A stretch of DNA of 64,000 nt from contig QJNS01000113.1 in assembly GCA_004154925.1 (NCBI GenBank), positions 186,001-250,000 on the forward strand. Reading direction: 5' to 3'. This document shows positions 1-12,376 of this stretch, one piece after another. Positions within the stretch are counted from its first letter, which is position 1, and each line of letters starts with the position of its first letter. Made by a program: the position numbers and the translations under genes. The DNA is from Monosporascus cannonballus (taxonomy: Eukaryota; Ascomycota; Sordariomycetes; Xylariales). Under the pieces are notes generated by a model. That model made no database searches. It saw only the letters and a program-made list of their open reading frames with translations, and had not been told where the DNA came from.

Positions 1-1526
1 ATGTTTTGGAGAAACAGGTCGTCGACGCCTTTCACTCCCTTTTCAACAAGGACGGGGGCAACTCTGCGGGCGCCTCAAGAAGTCCTTTTAGCCTGAACGA
101 CGCAACCCCGGATGCTTACGGCGGCCAGTCTCTGCCTTTCGCCGACGAGATCGCCAAGCTGACACGCAGCTTCAGCAAGATCACCGACGAAGCAGGCGAT
201 GACCTGCGTGACATTTTCGATCTAACCGAAGGTCGCGATGGCGCAGGTGAGACCCGGTCCCGTGGAGTTGACCACACCGACTCCCCCCAGGGAGCCAGGG
301 GCTTCCTCTCCGCCGCCATCAACGTCGTTCAAGACCATCTGGACAACAACAAAGGTTCAGGTGGCCAGAGGTTCGAGCTTGACGGGCTCCTCGGCGTGCT
401 CAGTAACACCGTCAAAGACGCCGCGCGCAACCCAGAGGAGAAGGCGCGCCTCATCAGCCCCGAGATCAAGGAGAAAGTCGGTGCGAAGCTGCGAGAGCAG
501 CACGCGCCCGTTGCGGAGCAGTTTACTCGCATCGCACTGGACCACATCAAACGCTGGTTGCGCGGCAACACGAGCACGCGGGATCTTGGTGATGGCGCCA
601 AGAGCGAGATTGAAGACCAGGTCAAGGGCCTGGTAAAGGGGCTTGGAGGCTTATTGGGAAACATGAAGCAATCCAGCGAGGGATCTTCGAGAGGTTTCGG
701 TGATCGGGATTGCGATGGTGACGAGGGCGAAAGCGGTGGCGGCTTTTCCAAGGTCATCAGCAATAAGCTAAGTACGGGTCTCACCAGAGTCCACAGGGAA
801 GTCCGTCTTGAGTTCCGCAAGGTGCTGGGCGGGATCGAGAGGCAACTGTTCGAGTCGCTGCCTGACGAGTTCCAGCGCCCGCTTGAGAAGATTCTTGGTG
901 GCAACCCCTTCGACTCGCAGCTCGACCGCGACGCCGGGTCTCAGGCGGACCGCGGTTTCGGAGACGATATCAAGACCAAGCTGGTCAATAAGATCCGCGG
1001 CCTCGTGCGAAAGGTGCAGGAGACGCTGCGCGAGAGCATTCTGGGTGTCGTGAACGGCGGACACCGCAAGTTCGAGCGCGAAAGCTGGGTCTTCGTGCAG
1101 AGCATGGTGGAGCAGAAGGTGCAGAAGTACTTGCCCAAGGTTAAGATCTCTGTACCGGATGATATTGGTAACGAGGGTGTGAGTGTGGGAGCTCCGTCAT
1201 CCAGCGCACAACTCGGTGGTGGAAACCAGCCTGTGCCTCCTTCACAGGGAGGCTATGTCCCTCCCCCTCCTTATGAACAACATGGTGGACAGACGCATGC
1301 TCAACAAGGATACAATCCTCCGTCCCAGTACCAACACCAACAAGATTACCGACCCGACTATCATCAACAGCATCAGGAATACCGGCCTCAACAGCACCAG
1401 ACCCACCAGGAATATCGACCTGACTCTTACCAGCCACCTCCGCAGTATAACCCTCAGCAGTACCAGTCGAACCAGCCCCAGGGCTACCAGCAGAGCCAAT
1501 CGTATGGCCAGAATCCGCCGTACTGA
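1..1526 (+). CDS. C-terminal part of an unrecognised protein with a Q/P/Y-rich tail
   Basis: The frame is open from the left edge to a TGA at 1524-1526 (about 507 codons). No ATG lies near the edge in this frame (codons begin GTT, TTG, GAG), so the gene probably starts upstream and is partial here. Residues up to about 390 are charged and helix-prone, with Gly/Ser linkers and repeated short hydrophobic stretches such as LDGLLGVLSNTVKDA and VKGLVKGLGGLLG. The last 100 residues are low complexity, rich in Gln, Pro, Tyr and His, a composition usual for disordered or phase-separating tails. Codon use is GC-rich at third positions, unlike the AT-rich blocks to the right, and no frame break is visible. 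I do not recognise the family and assign no function. A probable relic of a related gene lies at 24365-24487. Confidence 0.8.
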   Translation, partial: VLEKQVVDAFHSLFNKDGGNSAGASRSPFSLNDATPDAYGGQSLPFADEIAKLTRSFSKITDEAGDDLRDIFDLTEGRDGAGETRSRGVDHTDSPQGARGFLSAAINVVQDHLDNNKGSGGQRFELDGLLGVLSNTVKDAARNPEEKARLISPEIKEKVGAKLREQHAPVAEQFTRIALDHIKRWLRGNTSTRDLGDGAKSEIEDQVKGLVKGLGGLLGNMKQSSEGSSRGFGDRDCDGDEGESGGGFSKVISNKLSTGLTRVHREVRLEFRKVLGGIERQLFESLPDEFQRPLEKILGGNPFDSQLDRDAGSQADRGFGDDIKTKLVNKIRGLVRKVQETLRESILGVVNGGHRKFERESWVFVQSMVEQKVQKYLPKVKISVPDDIGNEGVSVGAPSSSAQLGGGNQPVPPSQGGYVPPPPYEQHGGQTHAQQGYNPPSQYQHQQDYRPDYHQQHQEYRPQQHQTHQEYRPDSYQPPPQYNPQQYQSNQPQGYQQSQSYGQNPPY

Positions 1527-1898
1527 ATACAGAACCACGGAGGTTTAGGCGTGTCATGGAAGGTGGTGGCTACGTATAGGCACCATCTGGCAACCCAGAC
1601 CAGACAATCCGGTGCTCAAATGGACCAAGGGACTGGAGGCCAGCCAGTGTCGGTTCAATAAACTACCTTGATGTATGAGCATACATGTTCCAAGAAGCTT
1701 GCGTGAGGCTTTGTTTTTCTTAGAGCACATTCTAAGCTCCCTCGTGCGTCATCTCAAGCTAGATTCCCACAGCACGTGGATTTTCTGAGAAGGCTTTAAA
1801 TAGGCGCATCTAAGCCATTTCACCATGGAAGAACCCGTATCACGCAAGCGTCTCTATTGGAAGACAGTTGGTAATACGATGGGTTTTATCCCTTAGAC
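1527..1898. other. Intergenic spacer without recognised gene
   Basis: This stretch holds the 3' flank of the first gene and the end of the chitinase relic. I see no coding signal, RNA gene or repeat in it. Confidence 0.6.
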
Positions 1899-2160
1899 TT
1901 AGATCTCCCTTGTATTAAGTGCACTTGGTAAGAGCACTTCATACAGACCAAAAGCGAAGCGGATGGCGTTGATAAGGCAGTGTTCGTAATCACCACCAGC
2001 ATCCCACAGGACGACACCAGCCAGCTTCTAGGGAGTGACATAATTGCCTTCCTCAATAAAGGACTCGACATTGTCGTAGGAAACCCAGACTTGAGTGGTC
2101 GGGTTGTACATGAAAGGCTGTCTTGCAATCAGTTGCTGCTCATGCGAATCAATGGTAACG
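1899..2160 (-). pseudogene. GH18-like chitinase C-terminal relic with one premature stop
   Basis: On the minus strand one frame reads QPFMYNPTTQVWVSYDN, then a glutamate-rich stretch, then LAGVVLWDAGGDYEHCLI, and ends in TAA at 1899-1901. Known for the family: GH18 chitinases of fungi end with a strand of the type (V/M)SYDD...S, a helix, and G(L/A)xGxxxW(D/E)xxGD before a last helix, and this fragment follows that order. The only lesion inside it is a TAG at 2028-2030 between Pro and Lys. It is one transition (CAG to TAG) from glutamine. The catalytic DxxDxDxE part is not found upstream; the sequence beyond 2160 has stops in this frame or may be an intron. I read it as a decayed gene end; the family call rests on motif recall only. 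Confidence 0.5.
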
Positions 2161-2861
2161 CAACCGCCTTACTGCGGTTGTCATATCTGGACGACGTGTC
2201 ACCTAGCACTATTAGGGACAAGGCAGATAATCTATTAGTGGCCATGGGGGATAAGGAGACAAAGCGTAACTGCGATGGCCTGGATAGCAAATTTGATCAG
2301 TGGTGCTGACCTACTTTACGTCGACTCGCTCTGCTCAAAGACCAGTTTTGGGCCCTCTAATTCCGAGTGACTGCGCCTCTAGGTATGGCTCGGGGTGAGT
2401 GGAGTTGAGTGGAGGTCAACAGAAGCTGAGCCAACCCTGACATGTCCTGAATTTGTCCTGAGCAAAAGCGTCGATGTATTATATAACATGAGGGCCTCTA
2501 GCTGCCCAGATTAAGGTCTCACTACAGGGGTAAGAAGACCTATACCTTTTATGTACATATAGGTAGTTTGCCAGTTAGTATCCAATCACACGTCTATTCG
2601 ATCCATATTGGAAGGAGACACGCTAAAATACAGAAAAGGGTTCATAAATCGTGATGTAAGTAGGCGCTTCAACCCAACCATCTTGCTTCGATTTAAACCA
2701 AGGACGATTCATTAATAATATCACCCGTTTATTCCTCCATACTCCATGCCAACTTATCTGTGATTATCCATTTTCTTCCAAGATCTGCTGCGGCAATAAG
2801 TAGTAGCAAAGTTCCAAGTTCGAGCCGTCATTCATGCTCAGTATGCGTCCACAGTCTTTTT
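2161..2861. other. Intergenic; nothing recognised
   Basis: Composition is ordinary to mildly AT-rich. It may contain the decayed 5' part of the chitinase relic on the minus strand (2161-2310), but no family motif can be read there. Nothing else is seen up to the stop of the receptor gene at 2862. Confidence 0.5.
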
Positions 2862-3910
2862 TTAAGCAAGGACTTCTGAGTACTGTGACTTATGCAGCAC
2901 ATGGGAGAATGAGGTAAACGCTGACTGAATCTTCCGGTAAGAAGACGTCTTGACAATGTATTTTGTCCAGCACATATGGATAGCCGGAACACAGCTAACA
3001 TAATGGCAATGGAGCAGTCAATGGACCCGAGGTGAGTGTCAGGGACAGGATATACCTGAGTACAGGTACTATATGGGCGAAAAGACTTACGTGCATAACA
3101 TCCCGACAGACATATCCGCCGAAGGTGCTTTGATGGGAATTCGTTTATAGTGAAAGGCGAGCGAACTGCCTACGATGGCCCTATTCTTTATCAACACGGT
3201 TCGCCACCGACAGTGTATACTACTTCAACTCATCAAAGGTTGGTGGGCGATTTGAAGGGTTCTACTCACACTATGCCTGCTAAAAACACAACAAATAGAC
3301 CGTATATCTTGTAAGGCGGCATTTGTAGATGCATGATGATGGGGATTGGTATGAGGAAGATGATCAGATCTGTAAGAATTGATATGACGCCATTCCAGAC
3401 CCCCACGGCGAATACGCGGGATAGACAAACAGCGAGTTGATCACCGTTCGCGTACTGCTTCGTTCCCACGGGAACGCACGAAATGCCCACCAGGGCGCCA
3501 ATGGCTAAGAATTGTAATAGTGCCACCACGAGTGTGGTGTAACAGGTAACGCGCGCCCATTTCTTGATGCCGAACAGTCGGACATAGAGTACGAGGATCG
3601 GAGTTTTCGCAAAGAACATGGACATTACCACCACAAGAGTTAATGCAAATGAAGCCTTCATGAAGGTTAGCGGGGGTGATGAGATGAAGAATGCATCGAA
3701 TACCAAGGGGACCCAGTAAATACCTTACAGAGGGAGGCTATGTCCTGGTTCCTGTCAAGCACTAAGCTCCGATTTAGTATCGCGCTCTGAAGAAGCTCTC
3801 ATATACTTCACCTACTCCTTATTGCTATGTTATACGAAGCAGCAACGATAATCAATAAGACGAGAGCGATTATTGCTAGATCTGACGAATGCAGGTGTTA
3901 ATACCCACCA
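2862..3910 (-). CDS. PTH11/SAT4-type fungal rhodopsin-fold membrane protein, multi-exon
   Basis: The clearest exon (about 3735-3270) encodes hydrophobic segments around AKTPILVLYVRLFG, then KKWARVTCY, a Cys-containing loop, and LTDLIIFLIPIPIIMHLQMP. This order (K-sxL-LYxRxF, W-R, loop Cys, D-xxxxxxPxPxxxxLQ) is characteristic of fungal rhodopsin-domain (PTH11-like, SAT4) membrane proteins. Splicing restores the frame: donor GTGAG at 3265-3269 to acceptor TAG before 3219 (50-nt intron), then donor GTAAG at 3086-3090 to acceptor TTAG before 2994 (96-nt intron). The last exon starts with CVPAIHMCW, matching the usual CxxxPxL motif after the last helix, and ends at TAA 2862-2864. An upstream exon near 3815-3885 encodes a first membrane helix (LAIIALVLLIIVAASYNIAI). 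The start codon and first exon are unresolved, so the 3910 boundary is approximate. Such proteins sit in the plasma membrane; the ligand is unknown. Confidence 0.6.
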
Positions 3911-5811
3911 ACGGGCGAATATCTATCACCGACACAACTCATATAAGGTGTTGCCTCACAATCGTCAACGAAGAGTTTCCTGCACTAGAAATAATGGGTC
4001 ATAACTCGCGTGGCGACGAACAAGGTCGCAAGGAAGAGTAGCACTATGTAACGCCAGGAACGTATCTGGCGGTATAGTAGGTCGTAAAGAAGTTGGATCC
4101 ATCTGTGTGCAAGGGGCGACTGGGTTGCTAAGCGTAAGTGGCAAAAGCCTCGGTGTCTAGTCCATAAAATAAATGGGAGCGACAGGTTCGAACGATGACA
4201 TAGCTGAAAAGAGAATCGAGAAAGACCCGAGAGGTATTACGATGGGTATGTATACTTCTCCCCTAGGCGTCACTTGCCTAGGCATACCTAGATAATAGTC
4301 CAGAAAGGAGGATGCCCGTTCTAAGATCTCATGCTCTTGGAGGGGTCCTTTCCGGAATATTTTGCGTAGCCACGAGCTCCGGCCCCACGATAGCACTTTA
4401 CCACCGTGGCGCATGCATGTTAAATGGAGCTGAAAATTCAAGCTGTCTAATTGGATCCTTGTAGAGGTAGCCTACTGCCTCCAATGACACACGGCTCGCC
4501 ATTTAGATCAGTTATGAGTTCCGCTACATTTCGCCCCAGCGCATGGTGGCCGGCGTACGCTGTTTTGGCTGTCGTGGAGGGCTATATTTTGAGAATATTA
4601 TCATTAATATGTGGTTGGGCAACAGCCTAGATTGGTCTTCCTATTTCGATTATAGGTAATAATACCACCACACCTCTCTGGCCGAGCTTTGCGTATGAGA
4701 CTATACTAAAACCAAGCATTAGATTTCATACGCTATCCGGCCGTCAATTGAGCCTATTCATGGTTTCGTAGAAGACAATAGATAGAGTGTGCAAGAGACC
4801 TAATTAGAGCTGCAAAATAGGCAACGCCCGATCTTAGAATCTTAGGCAATAAGGTCAAATGACATGCCTATACTACGATTCTACGCTCCGTCTAGGGCAC
4901 ACGGGGGACCCAGACGGAACCCAGAGGCCGATATACGTCAAGCATGAACTAGGACACGCGGTAAGGGCTGTGAGAATGGCTGTGGAAGGGGCCTTATAAT
5001 AATTTCTGGCCTTATCCATTTCGGCTTAGTAAATCGTATCACGTGAGTCAACCCAGCGTTTTAAATGCTTTGGCCAATGCATAGGCATCCATTGCATGTA
5101 TGTTCGAAGCCGAATATGTCTGAATGACACTCAAAGGTGGGTAGAAAAGGAAAGGGGGGAAGGCGGGAGAGGGATAATGTCACTCTCAAGGGCCCCCTAA
5201 GCCCCCCTCGATCATCGACTTATCCCTTATGCCAAAGGCTTGGCCATAAGCTCGCCCCGGGTTTCTGTGTATAATTATGCTATGTCGCAATTTAATTCGA
5301 AGTAAACATATTTATATTCATGGTATCAGTCGTAATATCGGAGTGCCCCTCATATAGGTCCGGTTTATACAACGTCTAGTGGTGTATTATTGGTCTAGTA
5401 GAATATGAAGCGGGTCGCGCCGAGTCATGATACCCACAGGCATAACATCTCATTGACGTCAATGCCACCTCTTTCACTGGCTACGAACGGGGAACTGGCC
5501 GAATTCACGCCGAGGTTCATGATTGAAGGTAATTCCGTTTCATTGAAAATAAGACCATGCAACAAGACCTATGATAAGACAGTCGAGAGCTCTGGCGATA
5601 AGAGGGGCGATAAGACCGTGGGGCTAAGACCATCGAGGTTGATCGAAGCTTTGTTAGTCCCTGGCACTTTAATAGGGGTGCCTGCGGGGCCAGCCAGGTA
5701 GGGGAGCGAATAAGGATAGCGCACCCCGCTAGCTGGAATATGGCTTACATTAGCTTGGTCCTCCACAACCCACACAGGCGCAAGACAAAATAATGGCGCG
5801 CCCCACCACCC
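3911..5811. other. Long non-coding or decayed gene-island spacer
   Basis: Composition is mixed with no convincing gene. Minus-strand frame 4157-4441 (94 codons) and plus-strand frame 5405-5701 (98 codons) are open, but neither resembles a family I know, and the second has an equally long frame opposite it. A short C/G-run segment lies near 5150-5215. The GC level falls abruptly after about 5812, where the AT-rich block starts. Confidence 0.45.
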
Positions 5812-5980
5812 CACTTTCTAAAATATCATCTAATTTACATAGAGATCAAAAAGAAAATAAGAGTTATATACAAGTTTATATAGATAAAGCTATAAAAATG
5901 CGATTTATAATAACTTTAACGAGTATATTAGTAAATTATATACTATTTTCTATATTTAGCAATGTTTTTTATCGTAATTA
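5812..5980. other. AT-rich flank left of the gypsy LTR
   Basis: About 170 bases of strongly AT-rich DNA precede the 5' LTR. They share the RIP-like composition of the element but not its sequence, so they are either RIP spill-over into single-copy DNA or an older repeat edge. Confidence 0.5.
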
Positions 5981-6164
5981 TGATGGGGCTATGTGGAGCC
6001 CTATTATGGAGCATCGGACAAACGCCGGTACCAAGCAGCACTAGCGCAGCGCTTTATATACGAACATATACAACTGTATTTTTATCTGCCTTTTTTTTTC
6101 TTTAACTAAAAAATAAACTTTTATTAGCAATTAATTGCAGACCGCTTAAATAAAACCTTTTATA
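5981..6164 (+). repeat. 5' LTR of outer gypsy element
   Basis: It begins TGATGGGGCTATGTGGAGCC and ends at TTTTATA. It aligns along its whole length with 18342-18526. Most differences are C/T or G/A transitions, as RIP would produce. Confidence 0.85.
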
Positions 6165-7336
6165 TATTTTCTAGCTTATTATTTAATAAAGCAGGAAATA
6201 TTCGGAATCAAATATCAGAATTTTCGAACGTTTTTTACGGGACCCAATAAAGGGCCCTTATCGACCTGAAGTTATAAAAGGTATTTAGCGCTATAACGGA
6301 AACCCTAATAAGCTCGATGGCGGCTATAAAACAGCGCATAAATTACCAGTTCGAAAAAAACTAAAATAAAGTAGCCTAATTCTATAAACTTATAAAAACG
6401 CAATATAAAACAAATAAGAAATTAATATAAACGGCCGAATAATTTAAAAATAATTTAATTAGTTAATAAAAGTTTATTACCTAATTATAAACTCGGAACG
6501 TAATAACCTTTATAAATACCGACTTTTTTTTAACTTAGTAATAATCGGAAACGTAATTAAATTATTTCGCAAAAACGATTCGAATAACCGAATTAACAGT
6601 AGAAATTAAACGGAAACCGTTACCCTGGCCGGAGAAGTTTAAGGGGACAAAAAAAAAGTTCCCCGAATAATACGTATTCATAACTTATAAGCTCGAAATA
6701 AACGTTATTTTCGTAAAAAGACTTTATAAATAATTTTACGCCATATACGACAAGCTCGAAACCAATATATAACGTACGGTTATTATTTATTATATTACCG
6801 AAAGCTTAAATAATATTTATAACTCCGTCGGTTTTTTTTTAAATATTATACGAATAATATAATAATCGGCATAAAAAAATAGCCGAATATTTTCGAAACT
6901 TAAGATAAACCGATAATGCGAAATTTTCGTTATTTTATTCTTTATTCGAAAAAACGTTCATAAATGCAAAAAAGATTATTTGGATAATAAAAACGAAATT
7001 TACGTTTTTTTAAAAAAAATATTAAATAAGAAATTTATCTAAGTTTTAATTTTAATAAACCTTTTTAAAAATTATAACGTATAGATAAATAAAGTAATAG
7101 AAATCGCCGGACATCTTAAAAAAATAATGCGGCAAAAAGAAACGAACAGTTTTTTAGCAACTTAATTAAGCGGTAATAATTAAACGGAAAATAACCCAAA
7201 TAACGACATAAGTATAATAGGTATTTTAATAATAAGATAATAAAAGTAAAAACCTCAAACTTTACTCTTAATGTCGAAATAATACGCGCGATAAGTAATT
7301 TAAGAAAAACGGAACGCCCGTAAGGCGAAAGGCCTT

Positions 7337-7378
7337 TATTTACGCTATAAGCGTCCTAATTATAAGGCGAACCGTTAC
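7337..7378 (+). pseudogene. Gag zinc knuckle with all four ligands changed to tyrosine
   Basis: The frame reads YLRYKRPNYKANRY, spacing Y-x2-Y-x4-Y-x4-Y. That is exactly the CX2CX4HX4C retroviral-type zinc knuckle, with the three Cys codons (TGY) and the His codon (CAY) each turned into Tyr (TAY) by a single G-to-A or C-to-T transition. It lies upstream of pol at the end of where gag should be. The gag region runs from about 6,250 to 7,600 and is otherwise too mutated to delimit. Confidence 0.7.
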
Positions 7379-8039
7379 CCGTTTTTACTAATAGAGAACC
7401 CGTAAAGAAAAATTAATTTATTAAAAATATACGAAAACGAAAAATCGGAATTTAAAAGCGAAAAAAGAAAAAAATAACTTTTGAATATCGGCGCGTTCGA
7501 AAGCAAAAGGTAACCCAGGTCGAAATAAAGATTACGAAATAAAATGTAAACGACATTTTACTTATTATTGATATATATATATTAATTTAAAAAATATAAA
7601 CTTTTTATTAATTAAAGATATAAATATTTTACCTTAATAAACGAAACGTTCGTAAAATATTTATAATTGTCGCGTATTTTAATAAAATTATACGGATTAA
7701 AAAAAGTTCGAAAAAAAAACCGATAACGGCGAAAACAAATTAAAGAAATAATATATATAGAAACAGATATCGACGGTTTCAAAATTAGGATATTTGCATA
7801 TATTATTAATAACCTTAATTATTTCTTAACTTTAAGAAAATCTTAAATAAAGCGTTACGACGTTATATACGTAATATAAAGTTTTTTTGACGATAAGCGT
7901 AATAAGTTATATAAAGGTTTACGAAAAAAAATACGAAGCTTAAAAAAATAATATACGAATAATTCGCGAATGAAAAAAATTTTAGTTGCCATTTTCGGAG
8001 CGGAATTTCAGAGAATAAAAAAGATTAAAGGGATTAAAT

Positions 8040-11000
8040 AAGAAATTTAACTGTTTTTAATTATTTTGACCCATATTAATAAGGCGTTAATACTTAAAAA
8101 AATGGAGGTTAACGAAAGGTTTTCGTTCAAATTAAAAACGTTTCGGAAGTTATTCGATAAGAAATTAGGCGATGTCTTACCCCTATTCCGTTTCGGAATA
8201 GATTATGCGATTTTATTACGCAAAAACGAAATAAGGAAAAAAATATTAGCATTATAAAGGCCTTTATATAATATAATTAAAGACGAATTATTAGCTTTAA
8301 AGAAAACCTTAACGGAATTTTTAGATAAAAAGTATATTTGCGTAAGTGATTCGCCTATAAAGGCTCCGGTTTTATTCGTAAAGAAACCTGGAGGAAAACT
8401 ACGTTTTTATTACGATTATTAAATATTAAATATAATAACTGAAAAAGACCGTTATCTCTTACCTTTTATTTCGAAAATTTTAAAGTTATTTTTTTACGTT
8501 AAATAATTTACAAAAGTAAATATCCAAATAACGTTTTATAAAATCAAGATTAAAAAGGAAAACGAATGAAAAATAATATTTTGAATACGTTTCGGCTTAT
8601 ACGGGGCTCCCGCAACCTTTTAATAATACGTTAACGAAGTCTTAAAGAAATACCTTGACGTTTTCTATTTAGCGTATATAGACGATATCCTTATTTCTTT
8701 TCCGAATTTAAAAAGAATTATATATAAAAAATCAAAAAAGTTTTAAGTTGTTTAAAAAAAGCAAATTTAAATCTGGATATTTTTAAGTGCGAATTTGCCG
8801 TAAAAACGACAAAATATTTTAGATTTATTATAAATGCTGGAAAAGGGATATAAATGGACCTCGAAAAATTACGCGCGATTAAAAAGTAAAAGTTTTCAAA
8901 ATATTTAAGGGAATTCGAAACTTTTTGGAGTTCGCAAATTTTTACCGCGACTTTATAACCTATTACGTAAATATATCGATACCGTTAATAGCTTTAATCC
9001 GGAAAAAAATCTTATTTTACTAAAAAAAAAGAAATAACATTTAAAAGTTTTAAAAATGTTTTTATAACGGAACCAATTTTAACGTAATAAAACTACGAAA
9101 AACTTATAATATTAAAAGTAAATTATTTAAAAGTAATATAAAAAAATTATTTATTTTAAGTTAATAAATTAAATATATTATATCCTGTTATTTATTATTT
9201 CAAAAACTTAAATTCCGTTAAAATTAATTACGAAATATATAATAAAGAATTTTTAAAGGTAATAAATTACTTAAAAACATAAAATATGGAATTACGTAAC
9301 GTAACAGCCTTATTTAAAATTATTACCGATTACAAAAATCTAAAGTATTTTATAATTATTAAAAAAATCAACCGAATAGTAAATAAAGTAATTAAAAAGT
9401 TATTCCGTTTTAATTTTTACCTTAAATTTCGTATCGGCCGTTTAAATATTAAGGCGGATATATTTTCGCGTAAAGAACAAAACATGCTTATAAAAAAATG
9501 TGATAACCGAAAAATTATACAAAAATTTAAATTCATAAAGAATAAATAATTATTTATATTATGTACAAAACGTTAGAAATACATTAAAAATGGGATAACG
9601 GTTCATAGTATTAAAATTAAAAATAACAGGTTATTTCAAAAGGAATATAAGTATTTTAATATTACGAAATTTTCGAGAAATTCTAGGACGTAACGTTAAA
9701 ATATAATAAAAATTATAACTGTATTATTAAGGTTATTATAAAAAGGAAATACAGCTTTTTTACGGAATTAAAATTATTAATATCGATTGCAAAATATACT
9801 TTAAATGTTAAAGATTTTCTTTAATTTCGGAAACACCTTTAGATTTTAATTAAAAGCTATTTAGGACATCCTTAATATAAAATATTTACGATTCTTATAT
9901 AATACATTATCCAAATAAAAAGGTTACCATGAGGATATTTTCGAAAAAGAATTTTTTAGCCGGGAATATATTGTATAGTAAGGTAGTTTTATAGGAATTA
10001 TAACGTATACGGCCATAAAAACGTATAGAAAAATAAGAAAAAGAGGTTATTAAAATTATTTCCGGTTTTTAAACGATTTTATAATAAGTTATTGATCGAT
10101 TTTATAACCGATTTATTAACCGTTTTTAAGTACGACTTATATTTTTTAATAATAATAATAAATAGATTTTTTAAAATAATAATTTTAAAAATAATACGTA
10201 CGATAAACGTAAAATATATACGGAAATATTTGTAAAAATATATTAACAATTCCATGTTTTTCTTAAAGCTATTATAAGTAATGAAGAAATTAATTAGATA
10301 AAAAAATTGTAGATTAAATTTTACGAATTAATAAGAATAAAGTAACGCCTTTTATTATATATTATATAAAAACCAATAATATTATGGAAAAAGTTAATTA
10401 GAAGATATTAATTTATTTGCGAATTTTTGTAACGTATTGGCAGTAAGAATAAAATAAATCTTTTTAGAGGCGATATTGGTAATTAATAATCGAAATACGA
10501 TTTTAGTAAAATTAAATCTTTTGCTAATTTATGGGAGTTATGTTAATTTAATTTCTTAAGTTAAAAATAATTCGGTAATTAAGAAAGATTTACATATAAA
10601 AGCGGAAAATTTTGTTAAAAAATTACGAAAAAATACGGAATTTGTTTAAGCCGTAATAATAGCGACCTAGTAAACCTAGGAGAAAGTAACGAATAAGCAT
10701 TATTTTCCCGCCGAAAAATACGAAATTAATAACAAAATATGGTTATCCTTAAAAAATATTGTTATTTTTTGACCGTCGAAAAAGCTAAGATAATTCCAAA
10801 TTAAATATTAAGTAATTAAAATAATTAATTTTTATGCTATCGAATTAAATATATTTAAAAAGATTTATAACCAATTTTATGTTAATTTATTAAAACGTAC
10901 AAATTGCGATTTTTTATTAATCTAAATTAATGTAAATATATAACTCTTTTTTATTTTTTTTTAAAAAAATAACGAACCGAAATTTAAAATCGAAAATATT

Positions 11001-11150
11001 TTTTAAATTCAGATTAAAAAGATAAGAAAAAGTTTTATATATCCAATCTAGGTAAAATAATTAAGTTACGTAAAACCGATTTAGGAACTGTTTAAAGAAT
11101 TTACAGATACAGCAGCTTTATAATAATTCGAAAAAAAATACGATAATATA
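8040..11150 (+). pseudogene. Degraded pol of outer gypsy element: RT, RNase H, integrase, chromodomain
   Basis: Reverse transcriptase starts near FRKLFDKKLGDVLP (from 8066), continues with PVLFVKKPGGKLRF (about 8366-8410), a GLYGAPATF block and the catalytic YIDDIL (8675-8692), whose Asp pair is intact. RNase H is seen to about 9490 (FRIGRLNIKADIFSRKEQ). The integrase C-terminal block KYEINNKIWLSLKNI lies near 10715-10760 and the chromodomain near 10980-11125. Stops interrupt every domain, mostly TAA/TAG where Trp, Gln or Arg codons are expected. The longest open pieces are 8066-8257 and 9286-9549. Nothing here can be expressed as a whole protein. Confidence 0.8.
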
Positions 11151-12376
11151 ACTTTTAATAACGGACCCCAAATCCAGCATATTATTCAAAAGCGGATAAA
11201 TAAAAATCCAGTTCAAAAGTATTAGCCGAATAATACGTAAATAATATAAAAAGTTTAAGAAAAGTATTTAAAAATAGCTTTAAGTAATTTATAAATATAT
11301 ATTAAAATATTACTTTTATTATTTACGACCAAAATATTTTAAAAAGGAATTAAAAGTTATAGAAATAATATGTCGATTACGAAATTATTTAATTATTTTT
11401 AAAAACTTATAAATTTAACGATTTATTTTATGAATTTATAATATTAACGTTATACGAAAATTATATACCTAAAATACATAATTATTGGGTTTTATTTATA
11501 TTAGATTTCGACAAAACCGGGATTTTTTTTATAGCCGTCTAAATTATAATTATAAAATTTTCGAAAATATTAATAATATAATTATTAACGGTTATTAATT
11601 TAACCTATAATAAGAATTAATAAACGGTATTAAAAAGGCGCAGGAATATTATAAAAAAACTTATATAACAAGATTTATTATTTTTATACTTAATACGTTT
11701 TTTGTTATACGGAACGGAAAAACCGGCAAAACCGGCAGCTTAATTTACGTATAAATAACGTATAAACCAGAAATTAAGCGCATAAATTTATTTTGGAACG
11801 CACGATATACTAAAATTTAAAACGTAAATATAAAATTTCGATACCCGGTTTTTTTCTAAGTACGAATAATCCTTAAATTAAGATTAGCTGTAAAGGAACA
11901 ATATAAAAAATACGTAAAAAAGCGAATTTATTAAGATTTCGGTAATTATAATTAAAAATAATTTTATAAAACGCGTTAATTATTTAACGAAATTCGAGAT
12001 TACTCGCAAATTACGCGAGAATTACGTTAAAAAATATATTAATAAAAATAAAAAAAATGCTTATTTCGGGATATTTATAATTATAATTAATGCAAACCTA
12101 ATAACGGATTACCTTTTTGCCTATAATAATAAGCATTTTTGGAATAGTGAATAAATAACGTATAAGCAAATTATATACTTTGTTAATTTAAATAAAACGT
12201 ATCCGAGTTTTTGGTAAAACGAATTATATAAATAAAATAAGATATATCGTAAGTACGGATGGAATATTCGTTTAAAGCGACGCGAATACGTAACGTACGA
12301 AAAATTTTGACAAATTCCGATTTATTAAAAAGGCTCGAAAATGTAAAAATATCATTTTTGCGAAGTATTTTCGCAG
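11151..12376. other. 3' internal region of outer gypsy, no domain recognised
   Basis: This AT-rich stretch lies after the chromodomain and before a tandem repeat; it continues beyond the nested insertion at 18121-18341. It is longer than a usual gypsy 3' untranslated region, so it may hold an extra decayed gene, but I cannot recognise one on either strand. Confidence 0.4.

Noticed and set aside
4157..4441. A 94-codon minus-strand frame
   Set aside because: It is open but shows no motif, and flanking exons with splice sites could not be found.
5405..5701. A 98-codon open frame on the plus strand
   Set aside because: No family resemblance, and a frame of similar length lies opposite (5569-5814 minus). 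Left as unassigned spacer.
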